From GCA-003244245 sp052390495 (GTDB lineage: Bacteria; Actinomycetota; Actinomycetes; Mycobacteriales; Pseudonocardiaceae), in contig JBQTGW010000240.1 of assembly GCA_052390495.1 (NCBI GenBank), positions 43,846-107,845 on the forward strand: a stretch of DNA of 64,000 nucleotides, in the 5' to 3' direction. Every line of letters begins with the position of its first letter. Positions within the stretch are counted from its first letter, which is position 1. The notes under the pieces were generated by a model. That model did no database searches, was not told where the DNA came from, and was given only the letters and a program-made list of their open reading frames with translations. The translations under genes were made by a program, and so were the position numbers. Shown piece after piece: positions 40,632-49,437 of this stretch.

Positions 40632-41425
40632 GGCGCGATGTGGCGGAGTGCGGCGTGCAGATCCTTGTCGAGTTGATCGATGAGGGCCTCGGCCTGGTCA
40701 AGGGGGTACATGTGGCCGCCGGGGAAGAGGCAGGGGGTCGCCGGGGTGGTGGCCAGGTCGTTCCAGGCGCCCAGCTGGTCGATCGGAACGACCGGGTCGG
40801 ATTTGCCGCCGTAGAGAGCGAGGTCAAGTTCCAAGGCAGCTTCGTCGTGGTGGCGGTATTGCAGGCTCAGGAGGAAGTCGGCGAACAGTGGGGCCAGGGC
40901 GGTGGCCACCTGATCCGGGGTCAGCCGGGTCGGCTCGTACAGCGGGCCGATGAAGTCGGCGATGGTCGTCTGGCCGCTGACCAGACGCAGGCCGAAGGTG
41001 CGCCCGTAGGTGTCGAGGTGGGGGGCGGGGAAGGCGGACACGGCGAGCAGGACCGGCAGGCGGTGGTGGGTGCGGCGCAGACGGCACGCGGTGGTGAAGG
41101 CGAGCAGGGCGCCGGAGCTGTGTCCGAACAGGGCGAAGGGGCGGTTGTCGCCGGGCGTGTGGACCAAGTCGGCGAGCGCGGCGGTGAGCTGCCGCAGGTC
41201 GGTCACACAGAGCTGGTCGGCGACGGCGCCATGGCCAGGCAGGCATACCGCACACAATTCGATCGTGGGCGCCAGCAGCGGCGACCAGGGCAGATAGAAC
41301 TCCGGCCCGAAACCGGCGGGAGGAAAGCAGTACAGTCGCACGTCCGCGTCAGGTCGGGCCGCGAGGACGGCCAGGGTGGGCTGTCCTGCGGCGGAAGTGC
41401 CACCGTGCGGTGTCGTGGTGGTCAT
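40628..41425 (-). CDS. Type II thioesterase of the PKS locus
   Basis: 265 residues of the alpha/beta-hydrolase thioesterase II family. RLYCFPPAGFGPEFYLPW, the nucleophile elbow FALFGHSSGALLAF (catalytic Ser in GHSSG), GKSDPVVPIDQL (Asp) and LFPGGHMYPLDQ (His) form the triad. Such enzymes free PKS carrier proteins of stalled or wrong acyl groups; since the PKS here ends in an ACP with no TE domain, this protein might also release the product. It starts 29 bp after the PKS stop and overlaps the exporter gene. Confidence 0.9.
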   Translation of the reverse strand: MTTTTPHGGTSAAGQPTLAVLAARPDADVRLYCFPPAGFGPEFYLPWSPLLAPTIELCAVCLPGHGAVADQLCVTDLRQLTAALADLVHTPGDNRPFALFGHSSGALLAFTTACRLRRTHHRLPVLLAVSAFPAPHLDTYGRTFGLRLVSGQTTIADFIGPLYEPTRLTPDQVATALAPLFADFLLSLQYRHHDEAALELDLALYGGKSDPVVPIDQLGAWNDLATTPATPCLFPGGHMYPLDQAEALIDQLDKDLHAALRHIAP

Positions 41426-41454
41426 CGTGTTCCTTCGGACGGCTCTCGGCGCGG

Positions 41455-44400
41455 TCAGGAAGCGGGGGCACGCGAAGTGCCGGGAGAGGTATGGCCCAGG
41501 CGGATGAGGATGCGCTGGGCCAGCGTGGTCAGACTGGGTGCGCCGATCAGCTCGACGACGGCGATCTCGCAGCCGATGCGCTGGTGAATCAGCGTCGTGA
41601 GTTCGGCGCCCATCAGGGAGTCCATACCGAGCTGGTCGGGGCGGCGGCTGCGGTCGATGCGCTCGGCTGTGGTCTGTAGGACCTGGGCCAGCAGTTCGGC
41701 CAGCGCGTCCTCCACGAGCACCAGGGGGTCGGGCGCCGTGGCCAGAGCGGTGCGTAGGTGGTCGGCGGCGTGGGTGTCGTCGGTGCCGTCGGACGACGCG
41801 TGCAACAACGTGGCGGTGCGGGGGGCGGTGAGGTTGGGCACGAGATACCGTCGCGCGGTGTCCCAGTCGAAGTTGCCGACAGCGGCGACCTCGGCATCGG
41901 GATGCGCCAGCAGCTCATCAAGGGCGGATAAAGCGTCGGCAGCGAGCAGCGGGCCCAGGCCGAAGTAGGCCGCCTCGTCAGGGTGCTGCTGGGCGCGGTG
42001 GATGTAGCCGGTGTCGCTGATGGCGCCCCACTGAATGGCCAGAGCCGGGAGTCCGGCTCGGCGACGGTCCCGCACCAGGGCGTCCAACGCTAGATTGGCC
42101 GCCACGTAGGGAGCCTGACGCGCGTTGCCGCCGAGTGCGGCTACCGAGCTGTAGACGACGAAAAAGTCCAGTTTCCGGTGCCGGGTGAGCTGGTCCAGCA
42201 GGTGACCGCCGGTCATCTTCGGCGCGAGGACGGCGCGGACGCGTTCGTCGGTGAATTCGGTGAGCCAGCCGTCGTCGTTGACCATGGCCGCGTGGATCAC
42301 CCCAGCCAGTCGGCGGCCGGAGGCGTCGAGATGCTCGAGGATGCCGGGCAGGGCGTCGGGGTCGGCGACGTCGGCGGCATATGCGCTGACCTGCACGCCG
42401 CGGGCCTGCAGGTCAGCCAGCAGCGCGGGGGCTTCGGGGGCGTCCGCGCCGCGGCGGCTGATCAGGACCAGATGGCCAGCGCCACGGGCGGCGAGGTGGC
42501 GGGCGGTGGCCGCGCCGAGCCCGCTCAGACCGCCGGTGACCAGGTAGGTTGCGTGGGGGTCCAGGACCCCGCCAGCGGTGGGCTGCTGAACGCGGACCGG
42601 TTCGTCGAAGGTGACCACGATCTTGCCGGTATGCCGGGAATGCTGCAGGCAGGTGAATGCTTCCTGGATGCGAGTGGTGGGGTAGGTGCGGTGCGGCAGC
42701 GGCCGGTAGCTGCCGCTGTGCAGGGCCTCGCCGATCGCCGCCAGATGGGCGTCGGCCAGCCGCGAGGGCTGGGCCAGCAGCGGAGAGACGTCAACGCCGA
42801 AGAAGGTGAGATTGTTCAGGAAGGGGGCGGAGGGCAGCGGGGTGTCGGCGAGGAGGTCCCGCTTGCCCAGTTCCACGAAGCGACCGTGGGGTTTGAGCAG
42901 ACCCAGGCTGCGCACCAGGGCATCGCCGGACAACGAGTTCAGCACCACGTCGACGCCGTCGCCGCCAGTCAGGTCGAGGATGTGGTCGGCGAAGTGCGGG
43001 CTGCGGGAGTTCAGGACGTGTTCGATGCCGAGCAGGTGGAGCAGATCGCGTTTGGCGGGAGTGCCTGCGGTGGCGATGACGCGGGCGCCGACGTACTGGG
43101 CGTACTGCAGGGCGGCCAGACCCACGCCGCCGGCCGCACCGTGGACCAGGATGGTTTCGCCGGCGGCCAGTCTGGCTAGGTGAGACAGGCTGTGCTGCAC
43201 GGTCAGCAAGACCACGGGCAGCGTGGCAGCCTCGGCGAAGGTCATGTTTTCGGGGATCGGGATGAGCCGGTCGGCACGGCCTAAGGCATGCGAGCCGAAA
43301 CAGCCCAGAGCGGCGCCGGCCACCCGGTCACCGACAGAGGGCTGTGCGACATCGGGGCCGACGGCGATGACCGTGCCAGCGCACTCGAGCCCCAGGTCGG
43401 CCACATCCGGCCAGCGGCTGTACCTGGAGCTGGGCACCAGACCGGTGGAGATCATGATGTCCCGGTAGTTCAGACCGGCGGCGGCGACGGCGATGACGAC
43501 TTCACCCGACTGCGGCTCGGGGATCCTCGTCGGTCGCCAGCCCAGCTGGTAGCGCAAGCCGGGACTGCTCAGCGTCAGGGTGTAGGCAGCTCGGGTCGTG
43601 GACGGACGACACGGTGGGGCCAACGGCCGGACCCGGGAGACGAACCGACCGTGGGGAGTGAGCAGGACTTCGTCGTCCTCGGGCCGGGCCAGCAGTTCCT
43701 GAACCAGACGGTCGACCACAGCGGCGGTCTGGTACTCGCGGTGACCCGGCTGGACCAGGACGATCCGGCGGACGGTGAGCTCGGGGTGCTCATTGGCCAG
43801 GCCCCGGGCCGCTCCCCAGGCCGCGGCGGCGCTGGGTGTGGTTGGTGGGCAGCACCCGGCATCGTCGGCGCTGGAGGTGACCAGCCATACCGTGAGCTGG
43901 CACTGCTCCACGGTCTGCTGATGGGCGGTGGCCAGCGCGCGCAGTACCGCGCAGTACCGCACTGCATCCTCGGTGGCCTGCGTCGGTGACGCGGCGGAGC
44001 GGGCCACGACCAGCACCACGATGTCGACCGAACCGGGGTGCTCAGTCAGCAGCGTTGTCCACTGCGCGGCGTCCTCGCCGGCGGGCACGGTGCGCGCCAT
44101 GCTGGGCTCGACCTGGGCCCGCAGCGCGGCCACCAGCTCCCGCTGCGGTCCACTGTCCGGCTCTGCTTCACAGGCACCCGGCGCGCTGGTTACCAGCCAC
44201 CTCCGCGCGCTGCTGCCGACGACGTCCCGGGCAGGTTGGGGAATGTCGGTGCGCCGCGGGTTGCGGGCGCCACGGGCGGTGAGAATGACGGAGTAGTCGC
44301 TGCGGGCGGGTTCGGCGGTGTCGCCGGTCTGCACGGTCGCGGTGAAGCCGCAGTCCTGCAGCAGCTGCGGCCAGGCTTGGCGCACCAGCAGCGGCCCGCC

Positions 44401-47400
44401 AGGACGCAGATCGGTGTCTTTGTTACCCCAGAAGGAGTCCAGCAGACCGAAGATCGGGGCGAGCAGGAGCTCGTTATGGGTCTCCACCGCCAGCAGGTGC
44501 CCGCCCTCGGTCAGGAGATCACCGATGTGGTGCAGGGTTCGGGCGAGGTCGCTGGTGGCGTGCAGCACGTTATCCGCAACCACCAGGTCGAACGAGCCTG
44601 GGGTGAAGCCCTGTTCGGTCGGGTCGGTTTCCAGATCCAGGCGCTGGTAGTGGAGGAAGTCGAAGGCCGCGAAACGTTGCTGCGCCGGGGGGAAGAAGGC
44701 CGTGGAGATATCGGTGTAGGTGTAGTGGGTTCGTTCCGGTGGCAGATGCGGGAGGAGTCCGGCGGTCAGGCCACCAGTACCGGCGCCGACCTCTAAAATC
44801 CGCAGCGGCCGGTCTGCGGGCCAGTCGGCCACAGCGGTGCACAGCAACCGCTGGACCATCTGGTGGTGATACTGACAAACCGGTGCGCTGTCGTAGAAGT
44901 GGGCGGCGAGAGCGTCGGTGTCGGAGAACAACAAATCCAATGGGTCCTGATCGCCGCGCAGGACTGCGGCCAAGTGACGCCCGCACACCCCATATCCGTG
45001 CAGGACGACGTTTCCGGCGGGAGCGTCGCGCAGCAGGGCCTGAAACAGCTGCCGGGGCGTCGGCTCACCGGCCAGACGCCAGCGCCCCGGGCCCGCCTCG
45101 GCCAGCAGACCGTGCCGGGTGGCCATGCCGATCAGGGTGGTCAGGAGCCGGTGGTGGGTGGGACGGACACCGGCCGCGAACAAGTCATCGACGGTGAACG
45201 CATCCTGTCCAGGCAAGAACTCGCGCAGCGCGGCGGCGGCGAAATGCGCGTTCAGCTCCAGCGCCCGGGGCGTGTACTGAGCGTAGGGGTGGGCATGCCA
45301 CTGGTCAGTGACTGTTTTCAGCTCTTCGGCGCAGGCGTTCAGAATGTCACCCGGAGCCGGCCGGGGGCACGGGGCTGCAGCGGTGGTTGCGGGCAGTGGG
45401 GCGGCCCGCAGCACCTCGGTCAGCCGGGTGGGCTCGGGTCGGCGGGCGGCATCGAAGCGGCGTAGTCGGCAACCCAGCAGCTGCATGGCGATCAGGCCGT
45501 CGGCGTCGGTGACCGTCAGGTCCCACGAGGCATCCTGCGCGGTCACGGTGCGGGCATGCACATGGACCAGCCCGGCGGCGGGCATCGGCTGCCAGCAACG
45601 CACCGTCTCAATGCCGAGGGGCACGAACGGAACGCGTTCGTCGGCGACGGCTGCCAGCAACGGCAACCCGGCCTGCAAGGCGCCGTCGAGCACGCTCGGA
45701 TGCGCCATGTGCGCCTCGCCGACCTCCACCGCAGCGCGGTACTCGGCCAGTACCTCACCGCGTCCGGACCACAGCCGCCGCAGCGTCTGGAACGCGGGAC
45801 CATAGGGCAGGCCCGCACGGGCGCAGGCGGCATAGTGCTGCTCGGCGGTAAACATCTCGGGTAGGCGGGAACGGATCGCCGCCACGTCCACCGTCGGCGG
45901 CCGCTCGCGCAGCAACCTGCGCACCCGGCCCCGGGTGTGCTCGACCCAGTCTCCCTGCTCGCCGTCACGGCTGGTCACCGTGACGGCCCCGTCGCGGGTC
46001 AGGGCGGTGTGCAGGCGGATCTGCATGGCTGGGTCGTCCCACGGCAGGGTCAGTGCTCGCCTGATGGTCAGCCCAGTGATCTCAACCGGCGCTTCGAACA
46101 CTTCCTGCCCGGCAGCCAGGGCGATGTCCACATAGGCAGCCGCAGGCAGCACCACCGCCTGGCCGATCTTGTGGTCGGCCAGCCACGCCAACGCAGCTGG
46201 CTCGATCTCCTGCAGCCAGGCCGGGACGGCGCTGGGCTGCCGGGCACCCAGCAACGGATGGCGTCCACCCGCAGGCGGGTCCTCGGCCACTCCCTCCTGC
46301 CACCACTCGGGGCTGCCGTTCCAGTGCCGCTCACGTTGCCACGGATAGGCCGGCAGAGCGATGACCCGGCCGCGGCGGGGAAAGAACACCGACCAGTCGA
46401 GGTCGGCGCCAGCCGCCAGCAACTGGGCTTGGGCGGTGTCCAGGGCACCCCGCCCGGCGGTGGTGCGGGTCATGGTGGGCACGATGGCGATCGGATGCGG
46501 GCGATCGGTCGCCGCGCGGCGCAGATAGCTGCCCAGCACCGGATGCGGGCCGATTTCTACCAGCACGTCGCAGCCCTGCGCCCCGGTCAGTACGTCGACG
46601 GCGGCCCAGAACCGAACCGGCTGGCGCACATTGCGCCACCAGTACCCGGCATCGAGGTCCCCGCCGTCCACCCCGCCGCCGGTGACCGTGGATATCAGTG
46701 GAATGCGGCTACTCGCCGGAACCAGACCGGACAGACCCGCCATCAGCGGGTCACACAGTGCGTCCATTGCCGGGCTGTGAAAGGCGTAGTTCAATCCCAG
46801 GTCGCGGAAGAACACCCCCTGCTCACGCAGCACGATGCCGAAAGCGGCCAGCGCCTCGGCGTCACCGGCCACCGTCACATCCCGGGCGCTGTTGACGCCG
46901 GCGACCACGAGCCGGTCGGTGTATCCGAGCGCACCCAGGCGGCGCTCGGCGTCGGCGGTACTCACGCCGACCGCGGCCATTCGCCCCGCACCCGCCGTGG
47001 CCGCCTGCGCCTGGCTGCGCTCGGCGACCACCCGGCACGCCGACGCCCGATCCAGTGCCCCGGCGCAGTAGGCCGCCGCCACCTCCCCGACGCTGTGCCC
47101 GGCCACCGCCGCCGGTGCCACCCCACGCGCGGCCAGCGCGGCCACCAGCCCGGCCTGGACGGCGAACAACAGGGGTTGGGCGATCTCGGTGCGTTCCCAT
47201 CGACCCTGATCGGCCGGGCGGGCCAATTCCGCCAGCACCGACCAGCCCAACAGCGGAGTCAGGGCCTCGTCGACGGCAACGACCTCGGTGTGGAAGGCCG
47301 AATCTGTGGCCAGCAGCTCGCCACCCATCCCGACCCATTGGGTGCCATTACCATCGAAGACAAATCCCACGCGGCCACGCTCGACCGCCCTGGCTGACGC

Positions 47401-49005
47401 CCCACCCGAGGCCGGTTCACCCTCGGCCAGGGTGCGCAAGGACACCGCTGCTTCGCGCGAGTCGCCGGCCAGGACCACAATGCGTTGCTCATGGTGACCC
47501 CGGCGTCGGCACGCGGTGAACGCCGCATCATAAAACTCATCCGGCTCCAGCTTCTCCAGCCAATCAGCCCACCGGGCAGCCGCCTTGGTCAGCGCCTGTG
47601 GCGTGCGAGCCGAGATCACCACCGGCAACCGGCCCGGTGCCGTCGGGGCGGTGGGTCCTGGTGCCTGGCCGGCTGCTGAGCGATGGCCTGTCACGGGTGG
47701 TGCTGCGGCCAGCACAACATGGGCATTGGCGCCACCAAACCCGAAGGAATTGACCCCCACCACCTGACGGCCGGAGCCCTCCAGTGGGCGGACCGCAGTT
47801 ACCGGCGCCAAGTTCAGACCGGCGAAGTCGATCAACTCACTGACCGGTTCGGCATGCAGTGTCGCCGGAATCCGCCGCTCACGCAGCACCAGCAGTGCCT
47901 TGAGCAGCCCTGCTACCCCCGCAGCAGCCTCCAGGTGCCCCAGGTTGGACTTCACCGAGCCGATGGGGAGCCCGGCCGACGCGCCCCGCCGGCTGCCCAG
48001 CGCCCGGCCAAGGGCCGCACACTCAACCGGATCACCTGCCGGTGTCCCGGTGCCGTGCGCCTCGACATAGGCCACCTCCTGCGGGCTTATGCCCGCAGCG
48101 GCATAGAGCCGCTCCAGCAGCGCGGCCTGCGCCTCGGCGTTGGGCAACGCCAATCCGGTGGTGCGGCCATCAGCGTTCACTCCGCTCGCGGCGATGACCG
48201 CGTGTACCCGATCCCCGTCCGCCAGTGCTACCCCCAACGGCTTGAGCACCAGCACGCCCGCCCCCTCCGAGCGCACATAACCGTCCGCCCGTGCCGAGAA
48301 CGGCCGGCACCGACCGGTCGGCGACAGCATCGACGACTGCGAAAACGCCACGAAAGCGCCTGGGCCGAGCAGTGCGTTCACGCCACCGGCCAACGCCAGA
48401 CCACTGCGTCCAGAGCGCAATACCTCGCACGCCTGATGCACCGCAGTCAATGCCGAGGAACACGCGGTGTCCATCGCCGTTGACTGTCCCCGCAGGTCGA
48501 AGAAATAAGAGAGGCGATTAGCGGCATTACAGGCCGCCATGCCACTCGCCGTGTAGGCGTTGACCGTCCGCCCCCGCTGCCGTTGCAGGTCACCGTATTC
48601 GTGGGAAGACACTCCCATCATCACCGCAGTGTCACTGCCAGCCAGCCCAGCTGGGTCGACGCCCGCGTCGTCCAATGCCTCCACCGCGCACTCCAGCAGC
48701 AGCCGCTGCTGAGGATCCAGCCGCGAAGCTTCCTTCGGGGAGATTCCGAAAAACTCCGCGTCAAAACCAATGACATCCTCCAAGAAACCGCCAGCCGCTG
48801 TGTAAGCCTTACCCGGGCGCAGTTGGCCCGGAACCACGAAATGTGCGGTATCGAACCGGTCCGCAGGTATCTCCCCGACCAGATCCAAGCCCTGCTCCAG
48901 GGCCCCCCACAGACCGTCGAGGGACGAGATTCCACCCGGCAGCCGACACCCCACTCCCACGATCGCTACTGCGGTGTCCGGCCAGCTGACCGACCTGACG
49001 TCCAT
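41455..49005 (-). CDS. Type I polyketide synthase, single highly reducing module KS-AT-DH-MT-ER-KR-ACP
   Basis: 2,516 residues from ATG 49005, preceded by GGGGGGCG. Domains with approximate positions: KS (10-430; DTACSSALTA near 181, EAHGTGTPAGDP, NLGHLEAAAG); AT (530-850; GHSVGEVAAAY near 635, YAFHSPAM near 740, indicating malonyl-CoA); DH (905-1190; LADHKIGQAVVLPAAAY, where the usual HxxxGxxxxP is met); C-methyltransferase (1250-1560; LRILEVGAGTGGLTAGLL); ER (1790-2100; HGAAGGVGLAALQYAQ); KR (2140-2330; YLVTGGLSGLGAATARH, YSSVAALGG...YVAAN; VNDDG with the B-type Asp); ACP (2430-2500; LGMDSLMGAEL). There is no docking domain or TE. This order recalls fungal highly reducing synthases, so iterative use giving a saturated, methyl-branched chain is plausible. 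Confidence 0.95.
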   Translation of the reverse strand: MDVRSVSWPDTAVAIVGVGCRLPGGISSLDGLWGALEQGLDLVGEIPADRFDTAHFVVPGQLRPGKAYTAAGGFLEDVIGFDAEFFGISPKEASRLDPQQRLLLECAVEALDDAGVDPAGLAGSDTAVMMGVSSHEYGDLQRQRGRTVNAYTASGMAACNAANRLSYFFDLRGQSTAMDTACSSALTAVHQACEVLRSGRSGLALAGGVNALLGPGAFVAFSQSSMLSPTGRCRPFSARADGYVRSEGAGVLVLKPLGVALADGDRVHAVIAASGVNADGRTTGLALPNAEAQAALLERLYAAAGISPQEVAYVEAHGTGTPAGDPVECAALGRALGSRRGASAGLPIGSVKSNLGHLEAAAGVAGLLKALLVLRERRIPATLHAEPVSELIDFAGLNLAPVTAVRPLEGSGRQVVGVNSFGFGGANAHVVLAAAPPVTGHRSAAGQAPGPTAPTAPGRLPVVISARTPQALTKAAARWADWLEKLEPDEFYDAAFTACRRRGHHEQRIVVLAGDSREAAVSLRTLAEGEPASGGASARAVERGRVGFVFDGNGTQWVGMGGELLATDSAFHTEVVAVDEALTPLLGWSVLAELARPADQGRWERTEIAQPLLFAVQAGLVAALAARGVAPAAVAGHSVGEVAAAYCAGALDRASACRVVAERSQAQAATAGAGRMAAVGVSTADAERRLGALGYTDRLVVAGVNSARDVTVAGDAEALAAFGIVLREQGVFFRDLGLNYAFHSPAMDALCDPLMAGLSGLVPASSRIPLISTVTGGGVDGGDLDAGYWWRNVRQPVRFWAAVDVLTGAQGCDVLVEIGPHPVLGSYLRRAATDRPHPIAIVPTMTRTTAGRGALDTAQAQLLAAGADLDWSVFFPRRGRVIALPAYPWQRERHWNGSPEWWQEGVAEDPPAGGRHPLLGARQPSAVPAWLQEIEPAALAWLADHKIGQAVVLPAAAYVDIALAAGQEVFEAPVEITGLTIRRALTLPWDDPAMQIRLHTALTRDGAVTVTSRDGEQGDWVEHTRGRVRRLLRERPPTVDVAAIRSRLPEMFTAEQHYAACARAGLPYGPAFQTLRRLWSGRGEVLAEYRAAVEVGEAHMAHPSVLDGALQAGLPLLAAVADERVPFVPLGIETVRCWQPMPAAGLVHVHARTVTAQDASWDLTVTDADGLIAMQLLGCRLRRFDAARRPEPTRLTEVLRAAPLPATTAAAPCPRPAPGDILNACAEELKTVTDQWHAHPYAQYTPRALELNAHFAAAALREFLPGQDAFTVDDLFAAGVRPTHHRLLTTLIGMATRHGLLAEAGPGRWRLAGEPTPRQLFQALLRDAPAGNVVLHGYGVCGRHLAAVLRGDQDPLDLLFSDTDALAAHFYDSAPVCQYHHQMVQRLLCTAVADWPADRPLRILEVGAGTGGLTAGLLPHLPPERTHYTYTDISTAFFPPAQQRFAAFDFLHYQRLDLETDPTEQGFTPGSFDLVVADNVLHATSDLARTLHHIGDLLTEGGHLLAVETHNELLLAPIFGLLDSFWGNKDTDLRPGGPLLVRQAWPQLLQDCGFTATVQTGDTAEPARSDYSVILTARGARNPRRTDIPQPARDVVGSSARRWLVTSAPGACEAEPDSGPQRELVAALRAQVEPSMARTVPAGEDAAQWTTLLTEHPGSVDIVVLVVARSAASPTQATEDAVRYCAVLRALATAHQQTVEQCQLTVWLVTSSADDAGCCPPTTPSAAAAWGAARGLANEHPELTVRRIVLVQPGHREYQTAAVVDRLVQELLARPEDDEVLLTPHGRFVSRVRPLAPPCRPSTTRAAYTLTLSSPGLRYQLGWRPTRIPEPQSGEVVIAVAAAGLNYRDIMISTGLVPSSRYSRWPDVADLGLECAGTVIAVGPDVAQPSVGDRVAGAALGCFGSHALGRADRLIPIPENMTFAEAATLPVVLLTVQHSLSHLARLAAGETILVHGAAGGVGLAALQYAQYVGARVIATAGTPAKRDLLHLLGIEHVLNSRSPHFADHILDLTGGDGVDVVLNSLSGDALVRSLGLLKPHGRFVELGKRDLLADTPLPSAPFLNNLTFFGVDVSPLLAQPSRLADAHLAAIGEALHSGSYRPLPHRTYPTTRIQEAFTCLQHSRHTGKIVVTFDEPVRVQQPTAGGVLDPHATYLVTGGLSGLGAATARHLAARGAGHLVLISRRGADAPEAPALLADLQARGVQVSAYAADVADPDALPGILEHLDASGRRLAGVIHAAMVNDDGWLTEFTDERVRAVLAPKMTGGHLLDQLTRHRKLDFFVVYSSVAALGGNARQAPYVAANLALDALVRDRRRAGLPALAIQWGAISDTGYIHRAQQHPDEAAYFGLGPLLAADALSALDELLAHPDAEVAAVGNFDWDTARRYLVPNLTAPRTATLLHASSDGTDDTHAADHLRTALATAPDPLVLVEDALAELLAQVLQTTAERIDRSRRPDQLGMDSLMGAELTTLIHQRIGCEIAVVELIGAPSLTTLAQRILIRLGHTSPGTSRAPAS

Positions 49006-49437
49006 AAATTCGCCCCCCAATACCGACAGATCGCACACCGCCATCGCACACCGCCCACAGCAGATCCAAGAACCGATCGCCGAAAATCTTCCCAAGAAGT
49101 TCACCGCGAAATCAATTACCTCGATTCAGTGACTTCGCATCAATTCACTCGAACCACTGAATTCACAAAAATTGACCCGAAATAGTGGCGCTGCGAACCG
49201 TCGGCCCGATCTGGTGACACCACATCGATCCCACCCGTGCTCGATGCGTGAGGGCGCAGCCGGAAACGGCGACCGAACGTGCTGAGTAAACCCATTCAGG
49301 TCACCGCAAGGGGGAAGTGGCGCAGCGCGCGGTGGGGCGCCGGGCCACGGATCTTCCTCGTGGTGTACACGGACAGGCTGTTCAGGATCACACAGGTGGT
49401 GGCACCGCCAGTCGGGTGATCCAGCACCCGAGGCCAC
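49006..49437. promoter_or_regulatory. Upstream region of the PKS operon
   Basis: 432 bp without a gene I can support, between the PKS start and the end of the ABC exporter, both on the minus strand. It contains an AT-richer part at about 49080-49185 (for example TTCACAAAAATTGACCCGAA), where the PKS promoter probably lies. No regulator gene or clear operator palindrome is evident. Confidence 0.4.
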
